Shown: one piece after another, positions 32,101 through 44,500 of the stretch
How positions within the stretch are numbered: position 1 is the stretch's first letter
Layout: each line of letters starts with the position of its first letter
Source of the DNA: Apostichopus japonicus
Lineage: Eukaryota; Echinodermata; Holothuroidea; Aspidochirotida; Stichopodidae
Direction of reading: 5' to 3'
DNA: 64,000 bases
Assembly (NCBI RefSeq): GCF_037975245.1
Contig: NC_092577.1
Coordinates: forward strand, 30,593,398-30,657,397
The notes under the pieces: generated by a model
What the model was told of the DNA's origin: nothing
Databases searched by the model: none
Seen by the model: only the letters and a program-made list of their open reading frames with translations
Position numbers and translations under genes: made by a program

Positions 32101-35100
32101 TCAGGGCTTTTTTGGCAAACAATAAACTTCAGTACATAAGCTTTTTGGGACACAAAGCAATCTTTATAGGTAAAAATTATTAACAAATTGTATTTGTGGG
32201 GGGGGAGGGAGAATTCAAACGATTGCAGCTAACAGATCATATGGTCAAGACGGAGAGATTTTTTTCAAGTTGTCAACTTTTTGGTTGCCTAAAAAATGTA
32301 ACAAAATAACAAAGATTGTCAAATGGTGTGTGCACTGAAGGAGAGATGTGTAGGTTTAGTGAATAGAATGCCAGTCTTGGGCCAGTAAAACTATGCTACG
32401 GGTACCACTACTCTTGTTTTATTTCAGTATCTTCACATCAATTTATCATTTTACTTATTTGGGGAGTATCCAGTTACAATGCAATCTGAGTTTGATGTTT
32501 ACCATTAGTCCTCGACCACCAGATTTTGGTCGCCAGAACAAACATTCGGTCGTCTCGGACACTTGGACTACCGTCACAAACTTGTCCTCTTCGACGAGGC
32601 TGAGCGATATCGGACTACTATGATGCATAGCCATGTCAGAATCATTTAAAGGTTATAGCCACTACACATTTAATGTAAATTATTTGTTTAACGCATGAAT
32701 AATTAATTTACAAAACGAGGTAGCCTGAAGATAGATGAAATAAAGGAATGCAGGACAGTTGTTGCAGATCAGAACGAGGAGCAGGTGGGAACCATTCATA
32801 TATAAAGGCATCTCAAATAATGGGTAATAGTACTGGGGATCCAGGGGTGACATTGGGAAGGGAATTTTCTTCAGATGTTACATACATAAATGGAAGGTCA
32901 GAAATAAATCCCTCAGTAATGCTAGATGACAATAGCTCATTTTAACATGATAGGAACAAATTAGGAGTGTGTGTGTGAGGGAGGGGGGAGGGAGGGAGGG
33001 GGTTGACTTTTTGTTTGTCTAGTAGGCACATCAGAAGTGGTGAATATTACATTACAAATCCTTTAAAGTCCATTATTGAAGGCATAGTGGTAAAGGCAAT
33101 GGCACCACTATCATATGTAACACACCTACAAATTGTGGGGGTAAAAGAGAAACTTTTTCACATATCATTGAAAATCATGCTGATACTGTGTTCACCAGCT
33201 TAAAACCTCAAGAGAGAAGGTTGGGGCAGAGGGGGTGGGTTGAAGATGACTATTGAACAGTTGACTACAGAAAGTGTAAAAGCTAACAAGAGGCTTCATT
33301 ATTCAGTAGTGCTTGGTAAAAGGGATTTCAAATCTTTCCATATTATCAAGCAAGATCAACCTCATCTGCGACACCTACACCTGACGAACAATTATTTTGA
33401 AAAATGCCACATCATGCACCACATGAGGCAATGAAAGTACTTACACACACTGAACAACGAGACCCCGACCAGTATCATTCCCGTATTAAACTCCAACACG
33501 GGGAGGGGGGGAGGGGGGTTATGTATCAGAGACGGATATTACCATTAAGCAGTCACTATGTACAAGATCTGACACTGCCATAGACAAAATGATTCAAATG
33601 TAACAGTGAAATACGTTTAGTCGTTTACCTATATCCAACCAACCACTCCTTTCTTACACCCGAGACAGAAAAAAGGTTTTCTTGGTTGAAAAGAATACAC
33701 ACCTCAAACTATAAACTGTATACACCACCCGATGGGGTCTCCAACCTACAACAACGAGAGCGATACATAATTTTGCTCCTTTTTCTTCCGAATCAAAGAT
33801 ATAAATCTCCACAGCAAACGTATATCATGCTGAAACAAATCAAAATCATTGGGCGGTCATAAAAAAAATTAAAGAAAATTCAATCACCTAGAAAATTGTC
33901 TTCGAAACTATTTAATAGTTAGGATTCTTTCTTTGAATGTACCACTATGAGTGCGAAGGAGGGCGGAGAGGAGAGGAGAGGACAGGTTAAGAGAGGAGAG
34001 GAAATGAGAGGGGAGATGGCAAACCAGGGAACAAAGGTGGTAGAAATAGGCTGGCAAAAGGGTGAAAATATGGACAATGGGTTACAGAGAATCCGTGCAA
34101 ATGGAAGATTATACAAGACATTACAAAAGTTGGCCGACACTTGACCGGACGGGGGAAAACAAATTAACCACTTGCAAAATACATGAGAGATCGTTTAAAC
34201 TTTCGCAAAGATGGTTTTGTTTTTCCTTCTTAAAAAGTAAAGAGTATTCATTCACAGGCAAATAAAGAAAAGGTGAAACTGTGTTAATCCAAAAGTCTGT
34301 CGCCAGAGTACATTAATAATTACATCACAATTAAAAAATACTACAATCAACATTTTCATATCTGTATCAAACTCTTGTAAAACTGAAGTGTAACCATAAG
34401 TTCAGGAAATTCTTCGTCTTTCTACGCAGTCTCATCGAGCGACGTTTATTTGAACTTTGATCAAATGTGTTACCTACAATACACAGAAAGCTGACACCAA
34501 ACAGAGAGGAGCCCCCCCCCACCCACACGCTCCCATTTCTAAAAGAAGATTCACAAATTCATTTTTTGTTCCTTGCGGAATCCTTTACAAGGAGAGTACA
34601 AAGTTAACCCTGTTTTAAACAGTTAAAAAAGAACAAATGTAAGCATCCTGGTGATTTTTGTTTTGTTTTTTGTTGTTGAGATATGATCATGTTGTACCAA
34701 ACCGGAACTCATCCTTTTTAAGATTTGATTCTGTACCACTGTTCCCAATCACCCCCCCCCCCCCCGGCCTTCCCCCATCTGTAACCCCTCGTCAATCACG
34801 ACAGCTCTTCTTCCCTACAACAAAAATCTTACTTATTGTCATTAAGTTCTACCAAATTTTCAAAAATGGATTTTTATTTTTGCTTTGGTGTGGCTTTTTT
34901 GGGGGCGAATGTGGCACATTTACCTCATGGGACACATTTGTGACTAGAACAGAGTTTTGTGTTTTAAATACATCCATAGTTGCTTGCTCGTTTGCGGTGA
35001 CAAGATCTGCACAGACAGCTATTGTCGCGATGCAGACTAAACTACTTGCCAAGCTTTGTTACTCCATTTCAAGCCTAAAGAACACCACTGACACATCAAA

Positions 35101-35445
35101 TACACACACGATACACATTTCTAGAAACACGGGCGAAATTTCTCCTCTTAATCTCAAGCACCCCTCCTCTTCCGCTCTCTTTCTCAATAGTTATTAGACC
35201 CTTCTTCTCTGTCGTTTTCTATCGATCATTCGTTGTCATGTTTATTTTATCTCCCCTGTCAGACCGCTCCCCGCCCCCCTCATCCCACTTTTCCAAAAGC
35301 TTTCTTCTTTATATCTCAACTACCAAATCGTGTCATGTCTTAGAGTCAAACCCCTGCCGCAATGCTGCTACCACATTGTAATAACTCCCCTTAGTGAAAT
35401 GGATGCAAAAAAGGCATGTTTTCCGCGAGGACTCTCGATATCGAT
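29116..35445. other. Convergent intergenic region and PTP4A 3' UTR
   Basis: 6.3 kb between the PSMF1 poly(A) signal and the PTP4A stop. It contains (GA)n at 29453-29475, poly-C runs (29993-30003, 34752-34765), an AG-rich block at 33958-34015, and several possible minus-strand AATAAA signals. The longest open frame here (34658-35197, plus) crosses a poly-C run and has no recognisable domain. Part of this region should be PTP4A 3' UTR, but its end cannot be fixed. Confidence 0.5.
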
Positions 35446-35593
35446 TCATTGGATGCAGCACGGTTTGTCGTCCGATCCGTTGTTGGCATTGTTCTTCTTG
35501 TACCACTTGAACCATTTGGCACGGAGTCGATCCCGCGAGCGGTATTTCTCCAGGAATAAGAGCTGTCTGGTGTTAATGGCACCGCGACGTTTC
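35446..35593 (-). CDS. PTP4A: PTP4A coding exon 4 (polybasic tail and CaaX box)
   Basis: 148 nt including TGA. The acceptor is tttgcag|GAAA. It encodes KRRGAINTRQLLFLEKYR, a basic and aromatic stretch (RLRAKWFKWYKK), a polar linker (NNANNGSDDKP) and the final CCIQ. Confidence 0.96.
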
Positions 35594-38500
35594 CTGCAAA
35601 GGGAACGACAAAAAATTTAAAATGATACAGACTTGAAAAAAAATCATGTGACAGTGAAGTGCCGATACCGTGACTTTTTGATTCGGACTAATTTAATTTT
35701 TTTTTAAAACAATTTTGGATTATACTTAATCATCCCTACATACTACATAATCCCAACCAAAGCCCCCCCCCCCTTCCCCTTCCCACAAAGAGCAGTTTTC
35801 TTAGCAATCCCACCTCAAATCCACTCCCACATACAGAACAGGACCGACATGGGAATCTCTCCATCTCGAGAAAGCAAACCCTAAGGTAACCTCTCTCCTT
35901 TTCCACTTATTAGAGACGCATAAACGAGCAACTCTCGCAAGCAACTTGAGTCGCAACTTGCTCACCCTGAAGAGGCATCCTAGCTTAAAATGTCAGAGCT
36001 ATCCATGTCTGATTTGATACTACCTGGGCCAAATGGAGGGTGAACAGCCATCATCCCACTCACTGTTAGCTGTCATATTTTTCACGGTGAAGGAGAAGGC
36101 AGATATAAAGTCCCTCTGTGATGTAGTTTTTCACACTCGCTCAAGTCTTGAGATTTATAATTAAGGTAACATGAATATATTTCTTCTTCAAATTTTGTAA
36201 CCCCTTTATGGTTTGTTTTTAATGGAGGAGCATCGTGAATGTTCCTTCAGGGATCTTTAATTTACTATCTGTACTTACTCTCTGATATAATCGACAGCAT
36301 CTGTGTACTGTAGACCAGCCTCCATCAGGGCCACTGCGACCAGCAATGGGGCTCGGCCCAGACCGGCCATGCAATGGACCGCCACGCAACTCTCCGGGGT
36401 ATCCATGAACCGTTTCTTCAACAGCGCCACCCATTTGTCTATGATATCCACCGATGGTACGCCACCATCGTCAAAAACCAAATCCTGTAGAGAGGGCAAG
36501 ATGGAAGAATAGACAGTGAGGTTTAAGGAAAATGAATGAAAATCCACAGATTTAAACATCACCTATAAACAATTTTTAACAAAATAAACAAAATAAAACA
36601 ATTTTTATTATAAAATATCCAAATTTACAGACAAATGGGACCAAGCATCCATTTAAGATGGCTAACTAGGAAGAGTGTCAATAGTAGAAGAATAGGCGTC
36701 GCTGCATCACTAGAGATCAAATGACTTACAGATTTGCATCTCCAAGGCTTATTGAGTAGAGCAGAGACATTTGGGGGATTGGAGGAGGGAAGGGTATAAC
36801 CTGGAGAGAAAAGCGGACTTAAACCAAGTTCAATAAAGCCGTATGGTACTTTTTAGAAGAGAAAGAAAAGTCGCCCGAGAAAGAACCTGGATTCGAAGAC
36901 CAAACAACTTGATCCACTCTTTAATCCCAGTCACCTTTACAGTGAGACTAATCTGTATTTAACCATGTGATCATGATGCTATGTCCTGTGAGGTATCACA
37001 AGTGCCTTCAGACAGGAATAGATTCTACACATGATCTCGGTTGAAAGGTCAGAGGTCAATCTACTGTGTACTTTTTGCACCTCGAGCTAAAAAGAACAGA
37101 CGCAAAATCTTCCCAAAGCTGAAAACCTAGAAAAAGGTTCCATAAAGCTAGCAGATTAAAGTTCATATAAAAAACATGGAAATAAGCAACAACAGTACGT
37201 CTAAATTAATTTGCCTCAAAGTGCATACTTTCATCCCCAGGATGGTAATTACTTCAATCAGATGACATAACTATTGAAACGCTTTCGGCAAACTCCAAAC
37301 AAATTTTATGAACCACGGGTAACACCAACCATTGTTATAGTAACCCCCTCTCAAACCCCCAACTGCTATCTGGAGATCAACTTATAGCTCGGCTACTCCA
37401 TTTAGATAACTAAAAAAAGTTGCCATTTTCTGTTCTTATTGGTTTGTAACCTGTCTTTGGTTCTGTGCTACGACATTCGCACAAAAATTTCTTCCATAAT
37501 TGAGACACTTCACGTTATCACAGGATATCATTTCCTGGTTGAAGTGTCAAGAGGGGATTTCCTTTCTTATGGGTTGCTTCAATAACTTTTCACCTAACTT
37601 GAAATATTTACCAGGAAGTAGAATCAAAAGAGGACTGGGATGCCTTATAAATACATGTGGTAAAGTGTTTAAAGACTTAACAACTGTACTTTTAAGAAAA
37701 TATTGTTGATTCGTCGCCATAGCTTCGCTTTTGATATCGTGAGATTAATCCATGGTTCATTATGATTATTACTTCTACGAGAGTAATGCGGACACAATGT
37801 TAGGCCCTGGACAAATTTCGACGTTACGAAGATTAGATCCGAGCCATACTCTCTTCATACAGTACGGCAAGACTCTGTCTGGACAGTTCACTTCCGTACA
37901 GTGGCACTTATCATTCATTTAATTTTTTTATCAAAACAAGTCAACGAGAATCCACCTGTTTTGAGATGTGGAAATATTTCACAAAAGAGGGAAGACTGCT
38001 GTGAATCCGCCTTACAGGAATGGAATTTCACAACTTTAACCATTTGCCCAAGAAATGCATATGTGGTTCCAGATGCCTTCCGGCCAAAAACAACGTCTCA
38101 CAGGCATTTTCCTGCATTACAACACACAGTAGGTTAAAAATACTGTACATACTTTCTTGAGAACAGCCCCAATAGCATTTGCTAATAATAGCCAGGGGTA
38201 TGGGGCTTACAGTATGTTAGGAGGGGATATCATGCTGATTCATTCGACTGACTATTTGTTAACCGACCGCGTCGTGTGTTTATGTTCTTGTTGTGTCTAC
38301 TGGCAGATATAAACTTCCACCTTTTCCTTTCTACTGGTTAAAACAAAGAAACACTGGCATTCAGCCAGTAACTAGCCAAAAGTTTTGAGGCCTGCCCAAT
38401 GACAATAAGACAACATTGCTAGATAATCCATTAATGATAAAACTTTTAAACTTTATATGATATCGGTAGATAGGAGAGTGCATGTAGACTGGTAGGTCTA

Positions 38501-41500
38501 GGTACAATAATATTCAGGCGTCACCGATTAATTCTTGACAAGTTTGTAACTATGGACGTATCCTATTTATATACTAATATACCTCATGATGTGACAGTGG
38601 TGGTGGGCCTACATAAACAAGACAGGAACATCTAGCTCCGAGCCTCGCACATCGCTGGGAAGGAGAACTTGACAGCGATGTCCAATCCAGAGGGATCCAG
38701 ACCCCAATGAATTGGTCCCTACAAAGGGACACGTCATAGCTTGTTCCGGTTGTTGGGAACTCCGTCCTTTTTGCCTCGGTGACCAACGCGAAATTTCCAG
38801 TTTCTGCACACAGGCATACCCCCTAAAGCATGGGCGTCATATGCTTTCTCACCTGATTGGAAGAGGATGGGAGTTGTTCACCTTCCCCCTCCCCCCGCCT
38901 CATACACAGGGTCCCGCTCAAACTCAGCCTATCACAAGCACTGATTCTGGTCATCGCACCCTATTGGCCGAGAAGACTGTAGTTCCCAATCCTGCTGGGG
39001 CTCATCGCGGGAACCCAACGCAGCCTCCCGGACTAACCACATCTAGTGAACCTAGGCCGGGCCTGAGTCAGTCTACCCCACCTGCGGTCACTGAAGCTAA
39101 CTGCGTGGCCATTATCCAGTCTCAGTTCAAGAGCGAGAGGCCTTTCTCAGGACACTGCCGCCATGGCTGCATCAGCAAGGCAACCGTCCACCATCAGGAC
39201 GTATGATTCCAGACTGCATGGCAAGGTTCTTTGAATGGTGCTCCCACATACAGTACAGACCTGTCCGGATTCTACCTCTCTAGGGAGATTGGCAGACGTC
39301 ATGATGCTTCTCTTCAGCCAAGGTAAACAATCAAACACCATCCGGAACTACTGGTCAGCCATCTCGGATATCTATCTTTTCGTGACAATTTTGCAGGAAT
39401 CCTGGTTTCCGAAGATTTCAATCTTCATAGACATTCTCTCAAAAACCTATAAAATGTATTCTTATTGCCTCAAACTTCAAATATATAACTGAACGTAACG
39501 AAAAGGAATCAATTGGACCTTCGTATTAAGTCTCACACATCACCGGCCTCAACAAAGACTTGGCATCCCTTAACAACTACCAGTTCCACAAAAATATATA
39601 TATAATCCCTTCTTTCTTTGTTCCTTAATCTGCTTAATCCTGTATAGTCATGGTTTAATTCATCAGTGGCCCTTCTACTTATCTCACTTCATACTTTCAT
39701 TGTGTTACAAAAAGCTGGTTACTTGAATTAACCAGTTCCAAACGCACTTGTATATATTTATAAAATACCAGCTAAAACAGTGGAATTCTAATAAACCTAC
39801 AGTAATTAATTCACAAACACTTAGCGCAAGGCTTGCACATATATAGAGAGAGAGAATCAAATAATTACTGGTAAACTGCATCACGTATTTGAGACATAAA
39901 TGAGCACTCTAGATCCTTGCTTCAAGTCAACAGATCTGTAAGCTACAGCAGGCTCGTAATATGAAAAAAAGTATGTTTACACACACACACTAGCATCGCC
40001 CTTTCACTTAAATATAATCTAGCTACTGTACTTTATTCTTGCTAAACATTCAACAAGCCCTTAGCAAGCTTGTCAACTGGCAATGAAAATATAAAGTTAC
40101 ACAGAAATTCAATATTGATCCTCACAATTAATAGAAAGAAGCTATTGTGGTTGATTTTGATGGTTTTATCAAACATCCATCACTCCGTTGTTGAGTTATG
40201 GCGGACCCAAGACAGTGTCACAGACGTGCGCACACACACATACGCACGCACACACACGCCAACCTGACTGCATAGGTACCTTTGCCTCCAAAGTACCACG
40301 ATATATTCGAATGCTCAACAAAAAACATCCAAAATGACTGTCAACATAATGCTGACATTGCAAGCATTTATCTAGCAAATTTTGCATCTCTTTATTGGTT
40401 TTTGATGGTGTTTTTAATTTTGATTACAGGCTTACCAGAACTTCGATTCCTTCTTTGGCCAACAGTTCCTTGTCATATTTTGGTTCACAGACGCGTACCA
40501 CTTCTTGTACGTCCCTCTTTTTCAGCTCCTGTGAATAAACAAACGAAGCTCGTATTCAAGCACTTTCAAGCTCTAGAAATTGAAATGGCACCCTTGACCA
40601 GAAATGCCAACAACATCCATCAACATCATTTGCAATTTCTGGATAAAAGATCAAGGTTTGACGATTTAAGATGCATCGGTGAACAAAAATGATTTTGTTA
40701 TTGAGTGAAAGACTGACCCTCAAAGGCCTCAATTAATTATATTAAATCGTAAAAAACAAAAACATGGTTCTCTGTGACAATGACCTTAAAATTGTGTTCC
40801 TATGCAGAGGAAAATGTGTGACCCCGAGCAGAAGCGGACGATCAAGCCTATGGGCACGAATTCACTCCGAAGGAGACATTTAAATTTTACGCAACTGACT
40901 TTAAATGTCAGTTCTATGACCATTATATTGTTGATGAAACCATCAGTAAAAGCCAAGGTTATGAAATTCACCTAAGACCTTTTAGTAAGGTTCTAAAAAT
41001 TTTGAAAATGGCATTACATCATCTGAATCTGACCTGATGGTATTTGGGGCTTAACTACACTACCAGCAGCAGCTTTACAAACTTGACCTGTTTCCGTCCA
41101 AGGTCACACAATATAACCAGTCAGTAACAAGTGCCAATTGTTTCAAGTTCAAGACCAAAGTTCAGATTGATTTCTCCCTATGACAAACAAAACTGTACTT
41201 GAAGTGATAATTAATCAAACTGAGGAATGATGATGACATATGATGGACACTAGCAAAAACAATGTTGTTTATCAAAGCTAGTGACCAGTTGGTATGAACC
41301 GAAATGGAAAAATATAGTATCAACCAAACTATTTGACAAAGTGCATACATTGTCTTGAAAACCTGCCAAGGATACAACTAACAATTAATTAGTGACTGCA
41401 TTTAGTTAGTTAATAGAACTTTACATAACTTCCACACTTTAATGTCTCCTGCTTACTTACATTCATTCGATTTCAAGATATTCATCCTAGCATACTCTTA

Positions 41501-44500
41501 CTTCTATTCTGAACAAACTCTGGTCATGGTGTCAAATCCAAGCAACATTAAAAAGATGTTACAGTGAGCTACTGTACTGGCACAATTCAAATAACATTTT
41601 CTTGCCAGAATACCAGACACATTTATTTCACAAAATACCACTACCAGACACATTTATTTAACAGAGTATCAAACACATTTATTTAACAGAATACCAGACA
41701 CATTTATTTAACAGAGTACCAAACACATTTATTTAACAGAATACCAGACACATTTATTTAACGGAGTACCAAACACATTTATTTGCCAGAGACTCAAGAG
41801 TTAGACCTGAATGTTATCCACTTTGCCAACAGGCAGCACTTGTTAAAAAAAAAATTTTTATGAAAAATCATGGTACAACGGGTGCATTACTTATAAGAGG
41901 TCTGCTTCATGCCCAAATGTATGAAATGTTGGAACTTTAACCTGTTCTTTGGACTAGTGTCTTCTTGTAAATTTGTAATAACTAAGCAGGGAATTATTTA
42001 TGCGGTATCACTTCGCAAAATGCTCTGCAAACTTGTCAAACTGCTATACAAGTGCAAAGATGCATATATAGCGGTTTTGTACACAGAAACCATAGTACTT
42101 CATCATGAGACAAAGTTCATAACCTCTTCCAAAGTGGTCCCTGACGCGGCCTCGGGTGGGTGGCGGGCAAACCCCGCCACCCGCCGAGAAGAAAATCTTA
42201 AGCTAACAAAAGTTGCTGACGCCTCCTGACGGGGGAAACCCACCCCGAGAAGTCGGGGGGGGGGGTAAAAATCCAATGTATTCCGGGCAATTTCAGTAAG
42301 ATTTTAATCAACTACGAAAACGTATGTGTAAACACTTTGGATGGCAGAATGAGAAGGAAGGGCAACGACCGGAGGGAGCCGGTCGCTGAGGGTGCACAGT
42401 GTTAAAAGATTACCTGGGCATACTAGACACGGTAGAATGAGGTGCTAAGGTTGTGAGGAGACAGGTAAGCGAGGAACGAACTAAATACTGCTTTACAAGA
42501 GCAAAGATGCATAAAGCAGTTTTGTACACAGAAACAATAGTACTTCATAATGAGACAAAGTTCACAACCTTCAAAACTGCTCTGCTAAATGTCAATGCTC
42601 AATTATTCACTGTTAAATGTGATTCAACATACAGTACTATATGTGAAGATCTTTCAAGCTTTAGTTTTGCAGTTTAACACCATATTTCTGACTCTGAACT
42701 ACTTTGAACTCAAATAACCTTCGACCTCCACAGTAACAATAAGTTTCTCGTTTTCATTAAGGTGGATCCACATGTACCAAGTATGAAGTTCACACATTAT
42801 GACATTAAGTACAAGTTTATTGATTTGCTGTATCAACTGTACAAGCAACGGCATCAAATACACACACACATCACACATTCATCATGGCATTGATTCCTTT
42901 AGAGCTTCGGCAACGGATCAAAAGCGTTAAGAAGTATCTAAAGTGACAACCGCAAATGAGTGAAGAGACTTCCCGCCAGGATACATAACTGTACACGGAT
43001 ATCTACTTGGTTATCAAATGTCAGGTTATAAATTATAATGTTACATTAATACTACTGTACAAACAAGAGAAACTGAAACCTAGACACTGTCAGCCTGAAT
43101 TATACATTATCATACATGTAGCCCAACAAGCTCATCACTACACTGAGGCATTTCTTCCCCTCCCCTCCCCTTCCCCTCACCCTTCCCCTCACCCTTCCCC
43201 TCACCCTACCCCCCCCCCCCTACCACCCCAAAATTTATACTTTGCTAAGGATTACTTCTTAACAAACAGTGAGAAAAAGAAATAAACCTATCTGCAACTG
43301 TTCAGAATTTTTTTTATTTAAATGTTTTCTGGATAATGTAAATGTACTATACAACATACAGTACTATTACAGGTACGTACCAGCATCATCGTATACAATG
43401 CAAACTACACTAATTACCATATGCTATACATAGCTTTCCATTCTCACATGACTACATTAATGACTGCAGCAGATGTTATATTTACCAATATCCTTGTTAA
43501 ATTATTTTAACGACATATAATTAAACAGAATCCTCCAGCAGTCATGTTTTAGGTTTTACATAAATACACAAACACACAAATATTAAACTGAAGAATGAGA
43601 CTGGGGGAATAGTTAACTGACTGAGTGTATGACATACTGTAAAGTGGTTAAACAGTTACACAAATGCAGCAAAGGCAATGTTTGTTTACAAGATGAAATC
43701 TTAGTATTTCCATCTTATGTATTTTTTTGAGGGTCAATGGAGGTCACAAGCCTCACAACTGTTGAGTAGCAAGTACATTTAACATTTCAAGAGAATTAAG
43801 TTTTTAGTCCCTGTTCGCAATCAATGCATCTCAGGTCATGGAGGATAAAACAAGTTGTTTGTAATAATATACATGTTAGTAAGTACCCCCTGTGTAACCT
43901 TCAAAGCAGATGAGAATGTAGCCTGGTAGGAATGAGGGAAAAGGAATGCTCTGGCTTCTTGCCAAAAGAAAGCTGATAGTCCAGTGCCTTTGTACTGGGA
44001 GTCAATAGTGGCATTGTGAACAGTCCTTTACTTGATACTATAATAGTTATTTGTAATTTGTCATGTATTGTGTTGGTTTAAAGGTAGATCTCTCTCTCTC
44101 TAATATACTTTGGTGCACCCCTGCAATACCCACTACTTTCATCTTCCAGTAAGGTAAATTTCCCTCTTCTCTACATTAAGTTAAGGAGGCAGTGCACCAT
44201 TTTTCCAAATATTTGAAGAATGCAATTACACCCCAAAACTATATTAACTGGAAACAAAAAATTGCCTTTAGTTACAATCAAATAGTATGAAGTTGACATA
44301 AAAAAATTTGAAAATCATGAATGAGTAGTTGCAAAACATAACTACTGGATTGTGAAGAGATTTAAGTTTGACTTTTCTGTTAAAGAGTTTACAAACCTGC
44401 CCATCCCCCTCCCCCCCCCCGCCCATCCCAAAAGGTGTAAACGTGGAGATTAAACATTTAAAAAAAAAGGTAGATTGATGCCCAACACCTAGAGATTTTA

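Noticed and set aside
34658..35197. Longest plus-strand open frame in the PTP4A 3' flank (179 codons)
   Set aside because: It crosses a C14 run, is rich in simple-sequence residues, has no domain, and lies antisense to the expected PTP4A 3' UTR.
36303..36512. Plus-strand frames opposite PTP4A exon 3
   Set aside because: They are the complement of the catalytic exon and carry no independent signal.
38712..39206. 164-codon open frame as a host gene
   Set aside because: It reads the DIRS-like remnant in the wrong frame. The recognisable motifs lie in the other two frames.
41612..41792. CRISPR-like array
   Set aside because: The units are contiguous with no unique spacers, and the DNA is animal. 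It is a tandem repeat.
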